From Shimia sp. CNT1-13L.2 (GTDB taxonomy: Bacteria > Pseudomonadota > Alphaproteobacteria > Rhodobacterales > Rhodobacteraceae), in the NCBI RefSeq assembly GCF_024331145.1, contig NZ_JANDJO010000005.1, forward strand, positions 255,365 to 319,364: a DNA stretch of 64,000 nucleotides, written 5' to 3'. This document shows positions 24,584 through 33,571 of this stretch, one piece after another. The notes under the pieces are model-generated. The model ran no database searches and had not been told where the DNA came from. It saw nothing but the letters and a program-made list of their open reading frames with translations. The position numbers were made by a program, and so were the translations under genes. The first letter of the stretch is position 1. Every line of letters begins with the position of its first letter.

Positions 24584-26206
24584 ATGTTTGACGACCGGTA
24601 TACGCTCGCTTACAAGCGCTACCCCTACAAGAAATCCCCCGATCAGGACGCAAGCACCCCCGTGCGCCATCCCGTCGTTGTGATGGGCGGCGGCCCGATC
24701 GGCATCGCAACCGCGCTGGATCTTGGCCTTCAGGGCATCCCGACCCTGGTCCTTGATGACCACGAAGGCGTCGGCATGGGCTCCCGCGCCATCTGCTTCG
24801 CCAAGCGCTGTCTCGAAGTCGCCGATCGCTACGGCTGCGGCGAACCGATGCTCGACAAGGGCGTCGTCTGGAACGTGGGCAAGGTCTTCCACAAGGACGA
24901 CCAGGTTTTCGAATTCAACCTGCTGCCGGAAGAAGGCCACAAGTACCCCGCCTTCATCAACCTGCAACAGCCCTACTACGAGAGCTTCCAGCTCGACCGC
25001 TTCGAAGAGCTTCAGGCCCAGGGCGCTCCGATCGAGGTGCGCGGCAAGAACCGCATCGACAACGTCGAGGTCAAGGACGACCACGTTGTCCTCACCATCA
25101 TGACCCCGGACGGCGAATACACCATCGAAGCCGACTGGCTGATCGGCTGTGACGGTGCCTCTTCGCCGCTGCGCGAAATGCTGGGCTATGACTTCACCGG
25201 CAAGGTCTTCCAGGACAGCTTCCTGATCGCCGACATCAAGATGAAGGGCGATGTCGACTTCCCGACCGAGCGCTGGTTCTGGTTTGAACCCTCGCACGGC
25301 GAAGGCGCCTCGATGCTGCTGCACCGCCAGCCCGACGATGTCTGGCGCGTCGACTTCCAGATCGGCTGGGACGTGGACCGCAAGGAAGAGATGAAAGAGG
25401 AAAACATCCGCCGTCGCCTCGACGCCTTCCTCGGTGGTGTCGAATACGACATGGTCTGGTCCTCGATCTACACCTTCCAGTGCAAGCGCATGGAACAGTT
25501 CCGCCACGGTCGTGTCTTCTTTGCCGGCGACGCCGCCCACCAGGTCTCGCCCTTCGGTGCCCGAGGTGCCAACTCCGGCATGCAGGACGTCGACAACCTC
25601 GGCTGGAAACTCGGCCTCGTGATGGCGGGCAAAGCCCCCGAGAGCCTTCTGGATACCTACAACTACGAACGTATCCACGGCGCGGACGAGAACATCCTGA
25701 ACTCGACCCGCTCGACCGACTTCATCACCCCCAAGTCGAACATGTCGACCTTGCTGCGGGATTCGGTTCTGGCCCTGTCGGAACACTATGAATTCGCCCG
25801 CCCGATGGTGAACTCGGGTCGCCTTTCGGTGCCCTGCACCTATGACGGCTCGCCGCTCAACTCGGCTGACGCGCTTGACGGTCCGGCCCGCACCCGGCCC
25901 GGTTCGCCCTGCCCTGACGCGCCGCTCGGCGATGACTTCCTGCTCTCCAAGCTGGGCAACGAATTCATCCTGCTGACCATCGACACCGACGCCCCCGAGG
26001 AATTCGAGGAAGACGGCATCACCGTCAAACGCCTGGCCCTGTCGACACATGACGACCCGACCATGCTGCTGAAAGAACGCTATCTCGGCGACGCGCCCTC
26101 AGCCGTCTACCTGATCCGCCCTGACCAGCACGTGGCCGCACGCCGCGCCACCTTTGACGAAAACCAAATTCGCGCAGCCGTACGCCGCGCAACCGGCAAG
26201 GAGTAA
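24584..26206 (+). CDS. FAD-dependent aromatic monooxygenase
   Basis: 540 residues of the group A flavoprotein hydroxylases. FAD-binding loop VVVMGGGPIGIATALDLGLQG (about residues 31-51), DG motif DWLIGCDGASSPLRE, and GD motif GRVFFAGDAAHQVSPFGARGANSGMQD. The C-terminal thioredoxin-like region is of the MhpA/PheA type. GGAGGAG precedes the ATG. Placed in the homogentisate operon it most likely hydroxylates an aromatic acid to give homogentisate (known enzymes do this on hydroxyphenylacetates) or a related quinol. NAD(P)H is expected as donor. The substrate is inference from context. Confidence 0.87.
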   Translation: MFDDRYTLAYKRYPYKKSPDQDASTPVRHPVVVMGGGPIGIATALDLGLQGIPTLVLDDHEGVGMGSRAICFAKRCLEVADRYGCGEPMLDKGVVWNVGKVFHKDDQVFEFNLLPEEGHKYPAFINLQQPYYESFQLDRFEELQAQGAPIEVRGKNRIDNVEVKDDHVVLTIMTPDGEYTIEADWLIGCDGASSPLREMLGYDFTGKVFQDSFLIADIKMKGDVDFPTERWFWFEPSHGEGASMLLHRQPDDVWRVDFQIGWDVDRKEEMKEENIRRRLDAFLGGVEYDMVWSSIYTFQCKRMEQFRHGRVFFAGDAAHQVSPFGARGANSGMQDVDNLGWKLGLVMAGKAPESLLDTYNYERIHGADENILNSTRSTDFITPKSNMSTLLRDSVLALSEHYEFARPMVNSGRLSVPCTYDGSPLNSADALDGPARTRPGSPCPDAPLGDDFLLSKLGNEFILLTIDTDAPEEFEEDGITVKRLALSTHDDPTMLLKERYLGDAPSAVYLIRPDQHVAARRATFDENQIRAAVRRATGKE

Positions 26207-26212
26207 ACCCCC

Positions 26213-26413
26213 ATGTCCGATCTGATCCTTACCCCGAACATCAATGGCGTTGACGATTTCTACGCCGAACTGATCGCCACCCACGAAGGCCTCTCCGACG
26301 AGGACAGCCACGCGCTCAACGCACGCCTGGTTCTGGTGATGGCAAACCACATTGGAGACCGCGCGACCCTGTCTCAGGCGCTGGCTGCCGCCGCGCTCAA
26401 ATCGGAGGAGTGA
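26213..26413 (+). CDS. Small DUF2783 protein
   Basis: 66 residues, MSDLILTPNINGVDDFYAELIATHEGLSDEDSHALNARLVLVMANHIGDR..., acidic and helical. This matches DUF2783 proteins that lie beside ring-hydroxylating flavoprotein genes. Six bases after the monooxygenase stop and six before the VOC gene, so it is part of the same operon. Function unknown; a small accessory of the monooxygenase is possible. Confidence 0.8.
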   Translation: MSDLILTPNINGVDDFYAELIATHEGLSDEDSHALNARLVLVMANHIGDRATLSQALAAAALKSEE

Positions 26414-26419
26414 CCCGAA

Positions 26420-26965
26420 ATGAAAATCGAAAAAATCCACCACGTGGCCTATCGCTGCAAGGACGCGAAAGAGACCGTTGAGTGGTACGGCAAGATGCTG
26501 AACATGGATTTCATCCTCGCCATCGCCGAGGACCATGTTCCGTCGACCCACGAACCCGATCCCTACATGCACCTCTTCCTCGATGCGGGTGACGGCAACG
26601 TTCTGGCCTTCTTCGAACTGCCGACCAAGCCGGAAATGGGCCGCGATCCGAACACCCCGATCTGGGTGCAGCACATCGCCTTCAAGGTGAAGGACCGCGC
26701 CACCCTGATCGAGTTCAAAGAACATCTCGAAGCCAATGGCGTCGAAGTGCTGGGCGTCACCGATCACTCCATCTTCCACTCGATCTACTTCTTCGATCCC
26801 AATGGCCACCGCGTCGAGCTGGCCTGCCCGGATCCGGAAGAAGAAGCCATGCTCAAGCGCATGGACGAAGTGAAATGGGACATGCTGAACGAATGGTCCG
26901 TGACCAAGAAAGCACCCAAGCACGCAGACTGGCTGCACGCCAAGGAACTGAACAAAGACGTTTAA
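26420..26965 (+). CDS. VOC-family protein (glyoxalase / extradiol dioxygenase type)
   Basis: 181 residues with one VOC unit pair: KIEKIHHVAYRCKDAKETVEWYGKML carries the first metal His, PIWVQHIAFKVKDRATLIEFKEHL the second, and SIYFFDPNGHRVELACP the Glu. About half the length of 4-hydroxyphenylpyruvate dioxygenase, so not that enzyme. It could be an isomerase, a hydrolase or a ring-cleaving dioxygenase. It closes the hmg operon and is followed by a strong terminator. Confidence 0.83.
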   Translation: MKIEKIHHVAYRCKDAKETVEWYGKMLNMDFILAIAEDHVPSTHEPDPYMHLFLDAGDGNVLAFFELPTKPEMGRDPNTPIWVQHIAFKVKDRATLIEFKEHLEANGVEVLGVTDHSIFHSIYFFDPNGHRVELACPDPEEEAMLKRMDEVKWDMLNEWSVTKKAPKHADWLHAKELNKDV

Positions 26966-26993
26966 CATCGCAACTGAATTGCGTTAAGATGTT

Positions 26994-27024
26994 AACAACC
27001 GGCCTCCCGGGGCCGGTTGTTCTT
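26994..27024 (+). terminator. Terminator after the VOC gene
   Basis: AACAACCGGCC-N6-GGCCGGTTGTT followed by CTTTATC. An 11-bp stem. The maiA ATG lies only 23 bases downstream, so maiA is either read through or has its own signals. Confidence 0.75.
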
Positions 27025-27046
27025 TATCAGACGGGACCAAAGATAC

Positions 27047-27685
27047 ATGACCGACACGATCCTCTACGACTACTGGCGCTCTTCCGCGAGTTACCGGGTG
27101 CGCATCGCGCTCAACTTGGCGGGGATCGACTACAAGGCCGTGTCGATTGATCTGGTCGCAGGCACCCACAAATCGCCCGAGCATATCGCGCGCAACCCGC
27201 AGGGCCTCGTCCCCGTGCTCGAGATTGACGGCCACCGTTTCACCCAGTCACTGGCCATCCTTGACTACCTGAACGACACCCGGACCCTTGGATTGCTGCC
27301 CGCCGATCCCGCCGCCGCCGCCAAGGTGCGTTCACTGGCGCACTCTGTCGCCGTTGACGTGCATCCGGTCTGCAACCTCGGGGTTGTCGGCCACGTCTCC
27401 CGCCTCCTGCCGGACCAGCCCGAAGCCAAGGTCGACTGGATGAAACACTTCATCACGCCGGGCCTCGCCGCCTTCGAGGCCCTTCTGGCCGATTTTGACC
27501 AATCGCCGTTCTGCTGCGGTGACACCCCGTCGCTTGCTGACGTCTGCCTGATGCCACAGCTCTACAATGCCCGCCGCTGGGGCGCAGACTTCAGCGATTG
27601 CGCCCGAATTCAGGCCGTCGAGCGGGCCTGCGCCGACCATCCGGCCTTTGCTGACGCCTACCCGGATCAGCTCAAACCGGTCTGA
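27047..27685 (+). CDS. maiA: Maleylacetoacetate isomerase
   Basis: 212 residues of the zeta-class GST family. The N-terminal TILYDYWRSSASYRVRIALNLAGIDYK contains the SSxSxRVR glutathione/active-site motif, and NPQGLVPVLEIDGHRFTQSLAILDYL the GSH-binding cis-Pro. It isomerises maleylacetoacetate to fumarylacetoacetate using glutathione. It completes the hmgA-fahA route although a terminator precedes it. Confidence 0.94.
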   Translation: MTDTILYDYWRSSASYRVRIALNLAGIDYKAVSIDLVAGTHKSPEHIARNPQGLVPVLEIDGHRFTQSLAILDYLNDTRTLGLLPADPAAAAKVRSLAHSVAVDVHPVCNLGVVGHVSRLLPDQPEAKVDWMKHFITPGLAAFEALLADFDQSPFCCGDTPSLADVCLMPQLYNARRWGADFSDCARIQAVERACADHPAFADAYPDQLKPV

Positions 27686-27706
27686 CCGGCCGCCAGTCAA
27701 GCTCCC

Positions 27707-27737
27707 AAAGCCGCGCCTTCTGCGCGGCTTTTTCTTT
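27707..27737 (+). terminator. Rho-independent terminator after maiA
   Basis: AAAGCCGCGC-cttct-GCGCGGCTTT followed by TTCTTTTC; a 10-bp stem and U-rich tail. Confidence 0.9.
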
Positions 27738-27839
27738 TCGCGTCAGCCACATACCCACATCCACCCCAATACGTTACAAGAATTTCCATTACTGATTGCT
27801 TTGTGTAATGTTTTTCTTGCCTCGAATCATTTTCTTGAT

Positions 27840-27859
27840 TAGACCGACCATGCGGTCGA
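27840..27859. promoter_or_regulatory. Probable PaaR operator, paaJ-paaABCDE promoter
   Basis: TAGACCGACCATGCGGTCGA, with arms GACCG (27842-27846) and CGGTC (27853-27857). It is the most diverged of three similar sites (see 41892 and 48258). It is 38 bases before the paaJ ATG. Upstream AT-rich sequence 27765-27838 (CATTACTG, TGTAATG) may hold the promoter. Confidence 0.6.
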
Positions 27860-27897
27860 TTATTCACCGACGATGAACAGGACAAAGGCAAACACCC

Positions 27898-29100
27898 ATG
27901 GACGCATTCATCTGCGACGCAACCCGCACCCCGATCGGACGCTACGGCGGCGCCCTTTCTTCCGTACGTGCGGATGACCTCGCAGCAGCCCCTATCGCTG
28001 CTCTGGTCGCGCGCAACCCCCAGGTCGACTGGGCGAGCATTGACGACGTGATCTACGGCTCGGCCAACCAGGCCGGTGAAGACAACCGCAACGTGGCCCG
28101 CATGGCCGCCCTGCTTGCCGGTCTGCCCATCGACGTGCCCGGCACCACCGTGAACCGCCTCTGCGCCTCCGGCATGGACGCTGTCGGCATGGCCGCACGC
28201 GGCATCAAGGCCGGTGACTATGACATGGCCATCGCAGGCGGTGTCGAAAGCATGAGCCGCGCGCCTTTCGTGATGCCCAAGGCCACCAGCGCCTTCACCC
28301 GCGCCAACGCGGTCTATGACACCACCATCGGCTGGCGCTTCGTGAACAAGAAGATGCACGAAATGTACGGCACCGACTCGATGCCGCAGACCGCCGACAA
28401 CGTCGCCGCCGATTACAACATCAGCCGCGAAGATCAGGACAAGTTCGCCGCCACCAGCCAGGCCCGTTGGGCCGCAGCGCAAAAGGCCGGCCTGTTCGCC
28501 GACGAAATCACCCCCGTCTCCGTGCCCCAGCGCAAGGGTGACCCGGTCATCGTCGACACCGACGAACATCCCCGCCCCGGCACCACCGCCGAGAAGCTGT
28601 CCGGCCTGCGCGGCGTGAACGGCCCCGACCTCTCGGTCACCGCTGGCAACGCCTCGGGCGTGAATGACGGCGCCGCCGCCATCCTGCTGGCCAGCGAAGC
28701 CGCGGCCGCCAAGAACGGTCTCAAGCCGATGGCCCGCGTTGTGGGCATGTCCGCCGCAGGGGTTGCCCCCCGCGTCATGGGCATCGGCCCCGTTCCCGCC
28801 TCGCAAAAGGTTCTGGCGCGTGCAGGTCTCACCATCGACCAGATGGATGTGATAGAGTTGAACGAAGCATTTGCCTCCCAGGGCCTCGCAACCCTGCGCG
28901 AACTGGGTGTGGCAGATGACGCCCCGCACGTGAACGCCAATGGCGGCGCAATCGCGATGGGTCACCCGCTCGGCATGTCGGGCGCGCGTCTCGTCCTGAC
29001 CGCCGCCTACCAACTACAGCGCACCGGCGGCCGCTACGCACTTTGCACCATGTGCGTTGGCGTCGGCCAGGGCGCAGCCATTATTCTCGAACGCGTCTGA
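27898..29100 (+). CDS. paaJ: 3-oxoadipyl-CoA thiolase
   Basis: 400 residues. Thiolase catalytic Cys89 in VNRLCASGMDAVG, His in NANGGAIAMGHPLGMSG and the second Cys in CTMCVGVGQGAA. Sequence is close to PaaJ/PcaF, which split 3-oxoadipyl-CoA to succinyl-CoA and acetyl-CoA, the last step of the phenylacetate and beta-ketoadipate routes. It is first in the paa operon and so probably serves phenylacetate. The ATG at 27898 begins the conserved DAFICDATRTPIGRYGG. Confidence 0.93.
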   Translation: MDAFICDATRTPIGRYGGALSSVRADDLAAAPIAALVARNPQVDWASIDDVIYGSANQAGEDNRNVARMAALLAGLPIDVPGTTVNRLCASGMDAVGMAARGIKAGDYDMAIAGGVESMSRAPFVMPKATSAFTRANAVYDTTIGWRFVNKKMHEMYGTDSMPQTADNVAADYNISREDQDKFAATSQARWAAAQKAGLFADEITPVSVPQRKGDPVIVDTDEHPRPGTTAEKLSGLRGVNGPDLSVTAGNASGVNDGAAAILLASEAAAAKNGLKPMARVVGMSAAGVAPRVMGIGPVPASQKVLARAGLTIDQMDVIELNEAFASQGLATLRELGVADDAPHVNANGGAIAMGHPLGMSGARLVLTAAYQLQRTGGRYALCTMCVGVGQGAAIILERV

Positions 29101-29117
29101 GCTAGAGGAGAGCCAAG

Positions 29118-30110
29118 ATGTATGCACAGATGATCAAGACCGCCCGCTCCGGTGTCAAAACCCGCGAGGAAATGAACGATCAGGAACGGGAATTCCAGGA
29201 CAAGATCGACAACGATATCAAGATCGAACCGCGCGACTGGATGCCTGACGATTACCGCCGCACGCTGATCCGCCAGATCGGCCAGCACGCGCACTCCGAG
29301 GTTGTCGGCCAGCTGCCCGAAGGCAACTGGATCACCCGCGCCCCAACGCTCGAGCGCAAGGCAATCCTGCTCGCCAAGGTTCAGGACGAAGCCGGCCACG
29401 GCCTCTACCTCTACTCGGCGGCCGAAACCCTCGGCGAAAGCCGCGATGAACTGGTGCGCCTCCTGCACGAAGGCCGCATGAAGTATTCGTCGATCTTCAA
29501 CTACCCGACCCTGAACTGGGCCGACATCGGTGCCGTCGGCTGGCTGGTGGATGGCGCCGCCATCGTGAACCAGGTCGCCCTCCAGCGCACCTCCTACGGC
29601 CCCTACTCGCGCGCGATGATCCGCATCTGCAAGGAAGAAAGCTTCCACGCGCGTCAGGGCTACCACGCCATCATGAAAATGGCCTTCGGCACGCCTGAAC
29701 AGAAGAAACAGGCCCAGGACGCGGTCAACCGCCTCTGGTTCCCGGCCATCATGATGTTCGGCCCCACCGACGCGGACTCGACCAACTCGGACCAGTCAAT
29801 GGCCTGGAAGATCAAGGTCAAGTCGAACGACGAGCTGCGCCAGCAATTTGTCGACCAGACCGTACCGCAAATCGAATACCTCGGTCTCGACCTGCCCGAT
29901 CCGAACATCAAGTGGAACGAGGAACGCGGCCACTATGATTTCTCGGACCCGAACTGGGACGAATTCTTCAACGTTATCAAGGGCAACGGCCCCTGTAACG
30001 TAGACCGCATGAAAGATCGCGTGAACGCATGGGAAGACGGACAATGGGTCCGCGACGGCCTTCTGGCCCACGCCCGCAAAAAAGCCGCTGCCAAGGTCGC
30101 AGCCGAATAA
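29118..30110 (+). CDS. paaA: Phenylacetyl-CoA 1,2-epoxidase subunit PaaA
   Basis: 330 residues. Di-iron ligands lie in [17 protein letters not shown] (Glu..His) and [19 protein letters not shown] (second Glu..His). PaaA is the catalytic subunit and epoxidises the ring of phenylacetyl-CoA with O2 and NADPH via PaaE. GAGGAG precedes the ATG. Followed by paaB after 21 bases. Confidence 0.97.
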   Translation: MYAQMIKTARSGVKTREEMNDQEREFQDKIDNDIKIEPRDWMPDDYRRTLIRQIGQHAHSEVVGQLPEGNWITRAPTLERKAILLAKVQDEAGHGLYLYSAAETLGESRDELVRLLHEGRMKYSSIFNYPTLNWADIGAVGWLVDGAAIVNQVALQRTSYGPYSRAMIRICKEESFHARQGYHAIMKMAFGTPEQKKQAQDAVNRLWFPAIMMFGPTDADSTNSDQSMAWKIKVKSNDELRQQFVDQTVPQIEYLGLDLPDPNIKWNEERGHYDFSDPNWDEFFNVIKGNGPCNVDRMKDRVNAWEDGQWVRDGLLAHARKKAAAKVAAE

Positions 30111-30131
30111 TTTCTCTGGAGGAGATCAGAA

Positions 30132-30416
30132 ATGAAAAACGAATGGCCCCTGTGGGAAATCTTCATCCGCGGTCAGCACGGCATGAGCCACCGTCACGTC
30201 GGCTCGCTGCACGCCCCTGACGCCGACATGGCAATCAAGAACGCCCGCGACGTCTACACCCGCCGCAACGAAGGCGTGTCGATCTGGGTTGTCGAAGCCA
30301 AGCACATCTCTGCCACCGCACCGGGCGAAAAAGGCCCGCTGTTCGAACCCTCGGAGTCGAAGGTCTACCGTCACCCGACCTTCTTCGACATCCCCGAAGA
30401 AGTGGGGCACATGTAA
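30132..30416 (+). CDS. paaB: Phenylacetyl-CoA epoxidase subunit PaaB
   Basis: 94 residues: WPLWEIFIRGQHGMSHRHVGSLHAPDADMAIKNARDVYTRRNEG, the usual PaaB sequence, ending in a VGHM tail. PaaB bridges PaaAC dimers in the epoxidase complex. Its stop overlaps the paaC start (TAATG). Confidence 0.96.
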   Translation: MKNEWPLWEIFIRGQHGMSHRHVGSLHAPDADMAIKNARDVYTRRNEGVSIWVVEAKHISATAPGEKGPLFEPSESKVYRHPTFFDIPEEVGHM

Positions 30417-31180
30417 TGGCTGTCGATAAAGATAAACTGTTGCAGTTCCTGCTGCGCCAGGGTGACAATACCCTGATCCTTGGCCACCGCGTGTCGGAAT
30501 GGTGCGGCCACTCGCCGATCCTCGAAGAGGACATCGCGCTGGCCAACACCGCGCTCGACCTGATCGGCCAGACCCAAATGTGGCTCGGCTATGCCGCCGA
30601 GGTACAGGGCGAAGGCAAATCGGCTGACGATCTCGCCTTCCTGCGCGACGCCTGGGATTTCCGCAACGTGCTCCTGACCGAACTGCCCAACGGTGACTTC
30701 GGCCAGACCCTGCTGCGCCAGTTCCTGTTCGATGCCTTCCAGTCGGTTCTGATGGGCCGCCTGATGAAGTCCTCGGATGAAACGGTTGCCGCTATTGCCG
30801 CCAAGGCCTCGAAAGAGGTGGCCTACCACGTCGAGCGGTCCGCCGACACCGTGGTTGGTCTGGGCGACGGCACCGAGGAAAGCCACAACCGCATGCAGGC
30901 GGCGCTGGAATACCTCTGGCCCTACGTCGGCGAGATGTTCGAAAGCGACGACATCGATGCGGCCATGGCCGAAGCCGGTATCGCCCCCGATCCGGCAGGC
31001 CTGCGCGAGGAATACGACGCGCTGGTTGGCAAGGTTCTGACCGAAGCCACGCTGGACATCCCGGCGGCCAAATACGCCCACAAGGGCGGCCGCACCGGCT
31101 ACATGCACACCGAACACCTCGGTCACCTGCTGGCCACGATGCAGTGGCTGCAACGCGCCTATCCGGGCTGCGAATGGTGA
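30416..31180 (+). CDS. paaC: Phenylacetyl-CoA epoxidase structural subunit PaaC
   Basis: 254 residues, ferritin-like, with LGHRVSEWCGHSPILEEDIALANTALDLIGQ and KEVAYHVERSADTVVGLGDGTEESHNRM. PaaC is the non-catalytic partner of PaaA. The start overlaps the paaB stop by one base. A 9-bp stem-loop follows the stop before paaD. Confidence 0.96.
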   Translation: MAVDKDKLLQFLLRQGDNTLILGHRVSEWCGHSPILEEDIALANTALDLIGQTQMWLGYAAEVQGEGKSADDLAFLRDAWDFRNVLLTELPNGDFGQTLLRQFLFDAFQSVLMGRLMKSSDETVAAIAAKASKEVAYHVERSADTVVGLGDGTEESHNRMQAALEYLWPYVGEMFESDDIDAAMAEAGIAPDPAGLREEYDALVGKVLTEATLDIPAAKYAHKGGRTGYMHTEHLGHLLATMQWLQRAYPGCEW

Positions 31181-31187
31181 TGCGATA

Positions 31188-31210
31188 GGGGCCTTGCCCG
31201 CCAAGGCCCC
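31188..31210 (+). other. Intercistronic stem-loop between paaC and paaD
   Basis: GGGGCCTTG-cccgc-CAAGGCCCC, perfect 9-bp stem and 5-base loop, without a U-run. It may tune or stabilise the message between the epoxidase subunits and the assembly protein gene. Confidence 0.55.
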
Positions 31211-31228
31211 ACCCCAAGGAGCAAGGAC

Positions 31229-31690
31229 ATGACCCAGCCAAGTGTGAAACAGGTCTGGGAATGGTTGGAGACCATCCCCGACCCCGAGATTCCGGTGATT
31301 ACCCTCGTCGATCTCGGCATCATCCGGAACGTGGAATTCCACGGCGAAACCTGCGTGGTTTCCGTCACCCCCACCTATTCCGGGTGCCCGGCCACCTCGA
31401 TGATCAACATGGACATCGAAACCAAGCTGCGCGATTGCGGCCTCGACAAGATCGAGCTGAAACAGCAGCTGGCCCCCGCATGGACCACCGACTGGATGTC
31501 CGACAAGGCCCGCGCCGCTCTGGAAAAATACGGGATCGCCCCGCCACAACCGGCGGGCGGCCCCCAGCGCTGCCCCCACTGTGGCGGCAACCATCTCGAA
31601 AAGCTGAGCCAGTTCGGCTCGACCCCGTGCAAGGCACAATGGCGCTGCCAGGACTGTCTTGAGCCTTTTGAATATTTCAAGTGCATCTGA
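31229..31690 (+). CDS. paaD: Phenylacetate degradation protein PaaD (MIP18-like assembly factor)
   Basis: 153 residues. N-terminal DUF59/MIP18 domain (ETIPDPEIPVITLVDLGIIRNVEF, TPTYSGCPATSMINMDIE) and a C-terminal zinc-ribbon-like tail with CPHCG and CQDC. PaaD is thought to help insert the iron-sulfur cluster of PaaE or di-iron of PaaA. AAGGAG precedes the ATG. Confidence 0.94.
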   Translation: MTQPSVKQVWEWLETIPDPEIPVITLVDLGIIRNVEFHGETCVVSVTPTYSGCPATSMINMDIETKLRDCGLDKIELKQQLAPAWTTDWMSDKARAALEKYGIAPPQPAGGPQRCPHCGGNHLEKLSQFGSTPCKAQWRCQDCLEPFEYFKCI

Positions 31691-31702
31691 GGGAGGAGCC
31701 CC

Positions 31703-32779
31703 ATGGCACGTTTCCACGATCTGGAAGTCACCGACATCCACAAAACCATCCGCGACGCTGTTGTCGTGACCCTGAAACCCGTCAACGGTGCAGCCGAGGA
31801 ATTCGACTTCACCCAGGGCCAGTACCTGACCTTCCGCCAGGACTTTGACGGCGAAGAGCTGCGCCGCTCCTATTCGATCTGCGCCGGCAAGGACGAAGGC
31901 ATCCTGCAAGTCGGCATCAAACGTGTTGACGGCGGCACCTTCTCGACCTGGGCCAACGAAGACCTGAAAGTCGGCGACACGGTTCAGGCCATGCCCCCGA
32001 TGGGCGGTTTCTTCACCGCGCTGGATGCAGCGAACGAAAAGAACTACCTCGGCTTTGCCGGCGGGTCGGGCATCACCCCGGTGCTGTCGATCCTCAAGAC
32101 CACGCTCGCCCAAGAGCCCAACTCGACCTTCACGCTGGTCTACGCCAACAAGGGCGTGAACACGATCATGTTCCGTGAAGAGCTTGAAGACCTGAAGAAC
32201 ACCTTCATGGGCCGCTTCAACGTCATCCACGTGCTGGAATCGGACGCACAGGAAATCGACCTCTTCACCGGCCTCGTCACCGAAGAGAAATGCGCCCAGC
32301 TGTTCAGCACCGGCTGGATCGACATCCAGTCCGTCGACACCGCCTTCATCTGTGGCCCCGAGCCGATGATGCTCGGCATCGCCGCCGCCCTGCGCACCGC
32401 AGGTCTCGACGACAGCCAGATCAAGTTCGAACTCTTCGCCTCCTCGCAACCCGGCCGCGCCAAGCGCAAGGCCGTGTCCAAGGACGCCGCATCGGGTGCC
32501 AACCAGGCCAGCGCGTCGATCACGCTGGACGGCTCGACCCAGACCATCGACATGCCCAAGGATCTCACCATCCTCGACGCAGCCCTCGAGAACAAGATGG
32601 ACGCCCCCTACGCCTGCAAGGCCGGCGTCTGCTCGACCTGCCGCTGCCGCGTGATCGAGGGCGAGGTCGACATGGTCGCCAACCACGCACTCGAAGACTA
32701 CGAGGTCGAGAAGGGCTATGTCCTCTCGTGCCAGGCCTACCCCGTCACCGACAACGTCGTTGTCGACTTCGACCAGTAA
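31703..32779 (+). CDS. paaE: Phenylacetyl-CoA epoxidase reductase PaaE
   Basis: 358 residues. FAD-binding RRSYSICAG, NADPH-binding GFAGGSGITPVLSILK, and a C-terminal plant-type [2Fe-2S] ferredoxin domain with CKAGVCSTCRCRV and the later Cys in VLSCQAYP. It passes electrons from NADPH to PaaA. GGAGGAG precedes the ATG. Confidence 0.96.
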   Translation: MARFHDLEVTDIHKTIRDAVVVTLKPVNGAAEEFDFTQGQYLTFRQDFDGEELRRSYSICAGKDEGILQVGIKRVDGGTFSTWANEDLKVGDTVQAMPPMGGFFTALDAANEKNYLGFAGGSGITPVLSILKTTLAQEPNSTFTLVYANKGVNTIMFREELEDLKNTFMGRFNVIHVLESDAQEIDLFTGLVTEEKCAQLFSTGWIDIQSVDTAFICGPEPMMLGIAAALRTAGLDDSQIKFELFASSQPGRAKRKAVSKDAASGANQASASITLDGSTQTIDMPKDLTILDAALENKMDAPYACKAGVCSTCRCRVIEGEVDMVANHALEDYEVEKGYVLSCQAYPVTDNVVVDFDQ

Positions 32780-32792
32780 GGGAGGAACCATC

Positions 32793-33551
32793 ATGGCCGA
32801 AGATATGAGCATCGAAAACTACCTCGCCCAGGGCGGCGTGCTGACCAACCCCTCGAACGTGCCCTCGCGCTACCGCGCCGAACTGATGAAGCTGATGGCC
32901 ACCTTCGTGGACAGCGAACTGGCCGGTGCGGCAGGCTTTGCCGACATCATCAACCAGGGCCCCGGCATCAAGGAGCGCATCGCCGCTGCCAAGATCGTTC
33001 TGGAAAAAACCGACAACGCCGACCGCGTCCTCAAGATCATGGGCGAGTTCGGCGCCAACGAGGACAAATATGCCAACCACCACCCGTGGACCGCACGCCT
33101 TGACCGCGATGCCGACATCGGCACCTCGCGCAGCGAACAGGACATGCGCCTTGCCGTGTTCAACTATCCGCTGGATGGCTGGGCCGACGCGGTTGTCATG
33201 AACCTTCTGATGGGCCGCGCCGTGGCCGTGCAGATGGCCGAGTTCTCGATGGTGTCCTACCAGCCCCTCGCCGAGGCCTTCCGCGCCATCGCGCCGATCG
33301 AAGCCCGCCACGCCGAACTGGCCGAAGAGGGCGTCACCAAGCTCCTGGAAACCGCCGACAAATCCGCGCTTCAGGCCTCGGTTGACTACTGGTGGCCCCG
33401 GGTCGCCGCCTCCTTTGGCTCGGCAAGCTCGGAAAAGGCGGAAAACCTCAAGGCCATGGGCCTGCGCAAGACGGCCAACGCCGATCTCAAGGCCCGCTGG
33501 GAAGCCGAAACCAGGGCAATCCTCGAAAACCTCGGCCTCACCGCAGGCTGA
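32793..33551 (+). CDS. Extra PaaA/PaaC-like ferritin-fold protein after paaE
   Basis: 252 residues, similar in pattern to the PaaA/PaaC (Phenylacetic acid catabolic) family. The second di-iron motif E-x-x-H is present in APIEARHAELAEEGV, but the region aligned with the first motif reads IVLEKTDNADRV, so the Glu..His pair is not evident. GGAGGAA precedes the ATG, 13 bases after paaE. Many paa operons stop at paaE. It could be an alternative oxygenase component or a structural subunit. Function unknown. Confidence 0.75.
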   Translation: MAEDMSIENYLAQGGVLTNPSNVPSRYRAELMKLMATFVDSELAGAAGFADIINQGPGIKERIAAAKIVLEKTDNADRVLKIMGEFGANEDKYANHHPWTARLDRDADIGTSRSEQDMRLAVFNYPLDGWADAVVMNLLMGRAVAVQMAEFSMVSYQPLAEAFRAIAPIEARHAELAEEGVTKLLETADKSALQASVDYWWPRVAASFGSASSEKAENLKAMGLRKTANADLKARWEAETRAILENLGLTAG

Positions 33552-33571
33552 CACGCCTCAAGTCGAACAGC

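Noticed and set aside
30371..32812. An uninterrupted 813-codon frame on the minus strand opposite paaBCDE
   Set aside because: It is antisense to five well recognised genes and has only low-complexity Gly/Ala/Val/Asp-rich sequence, as expected for the complement of GC-rich codons.
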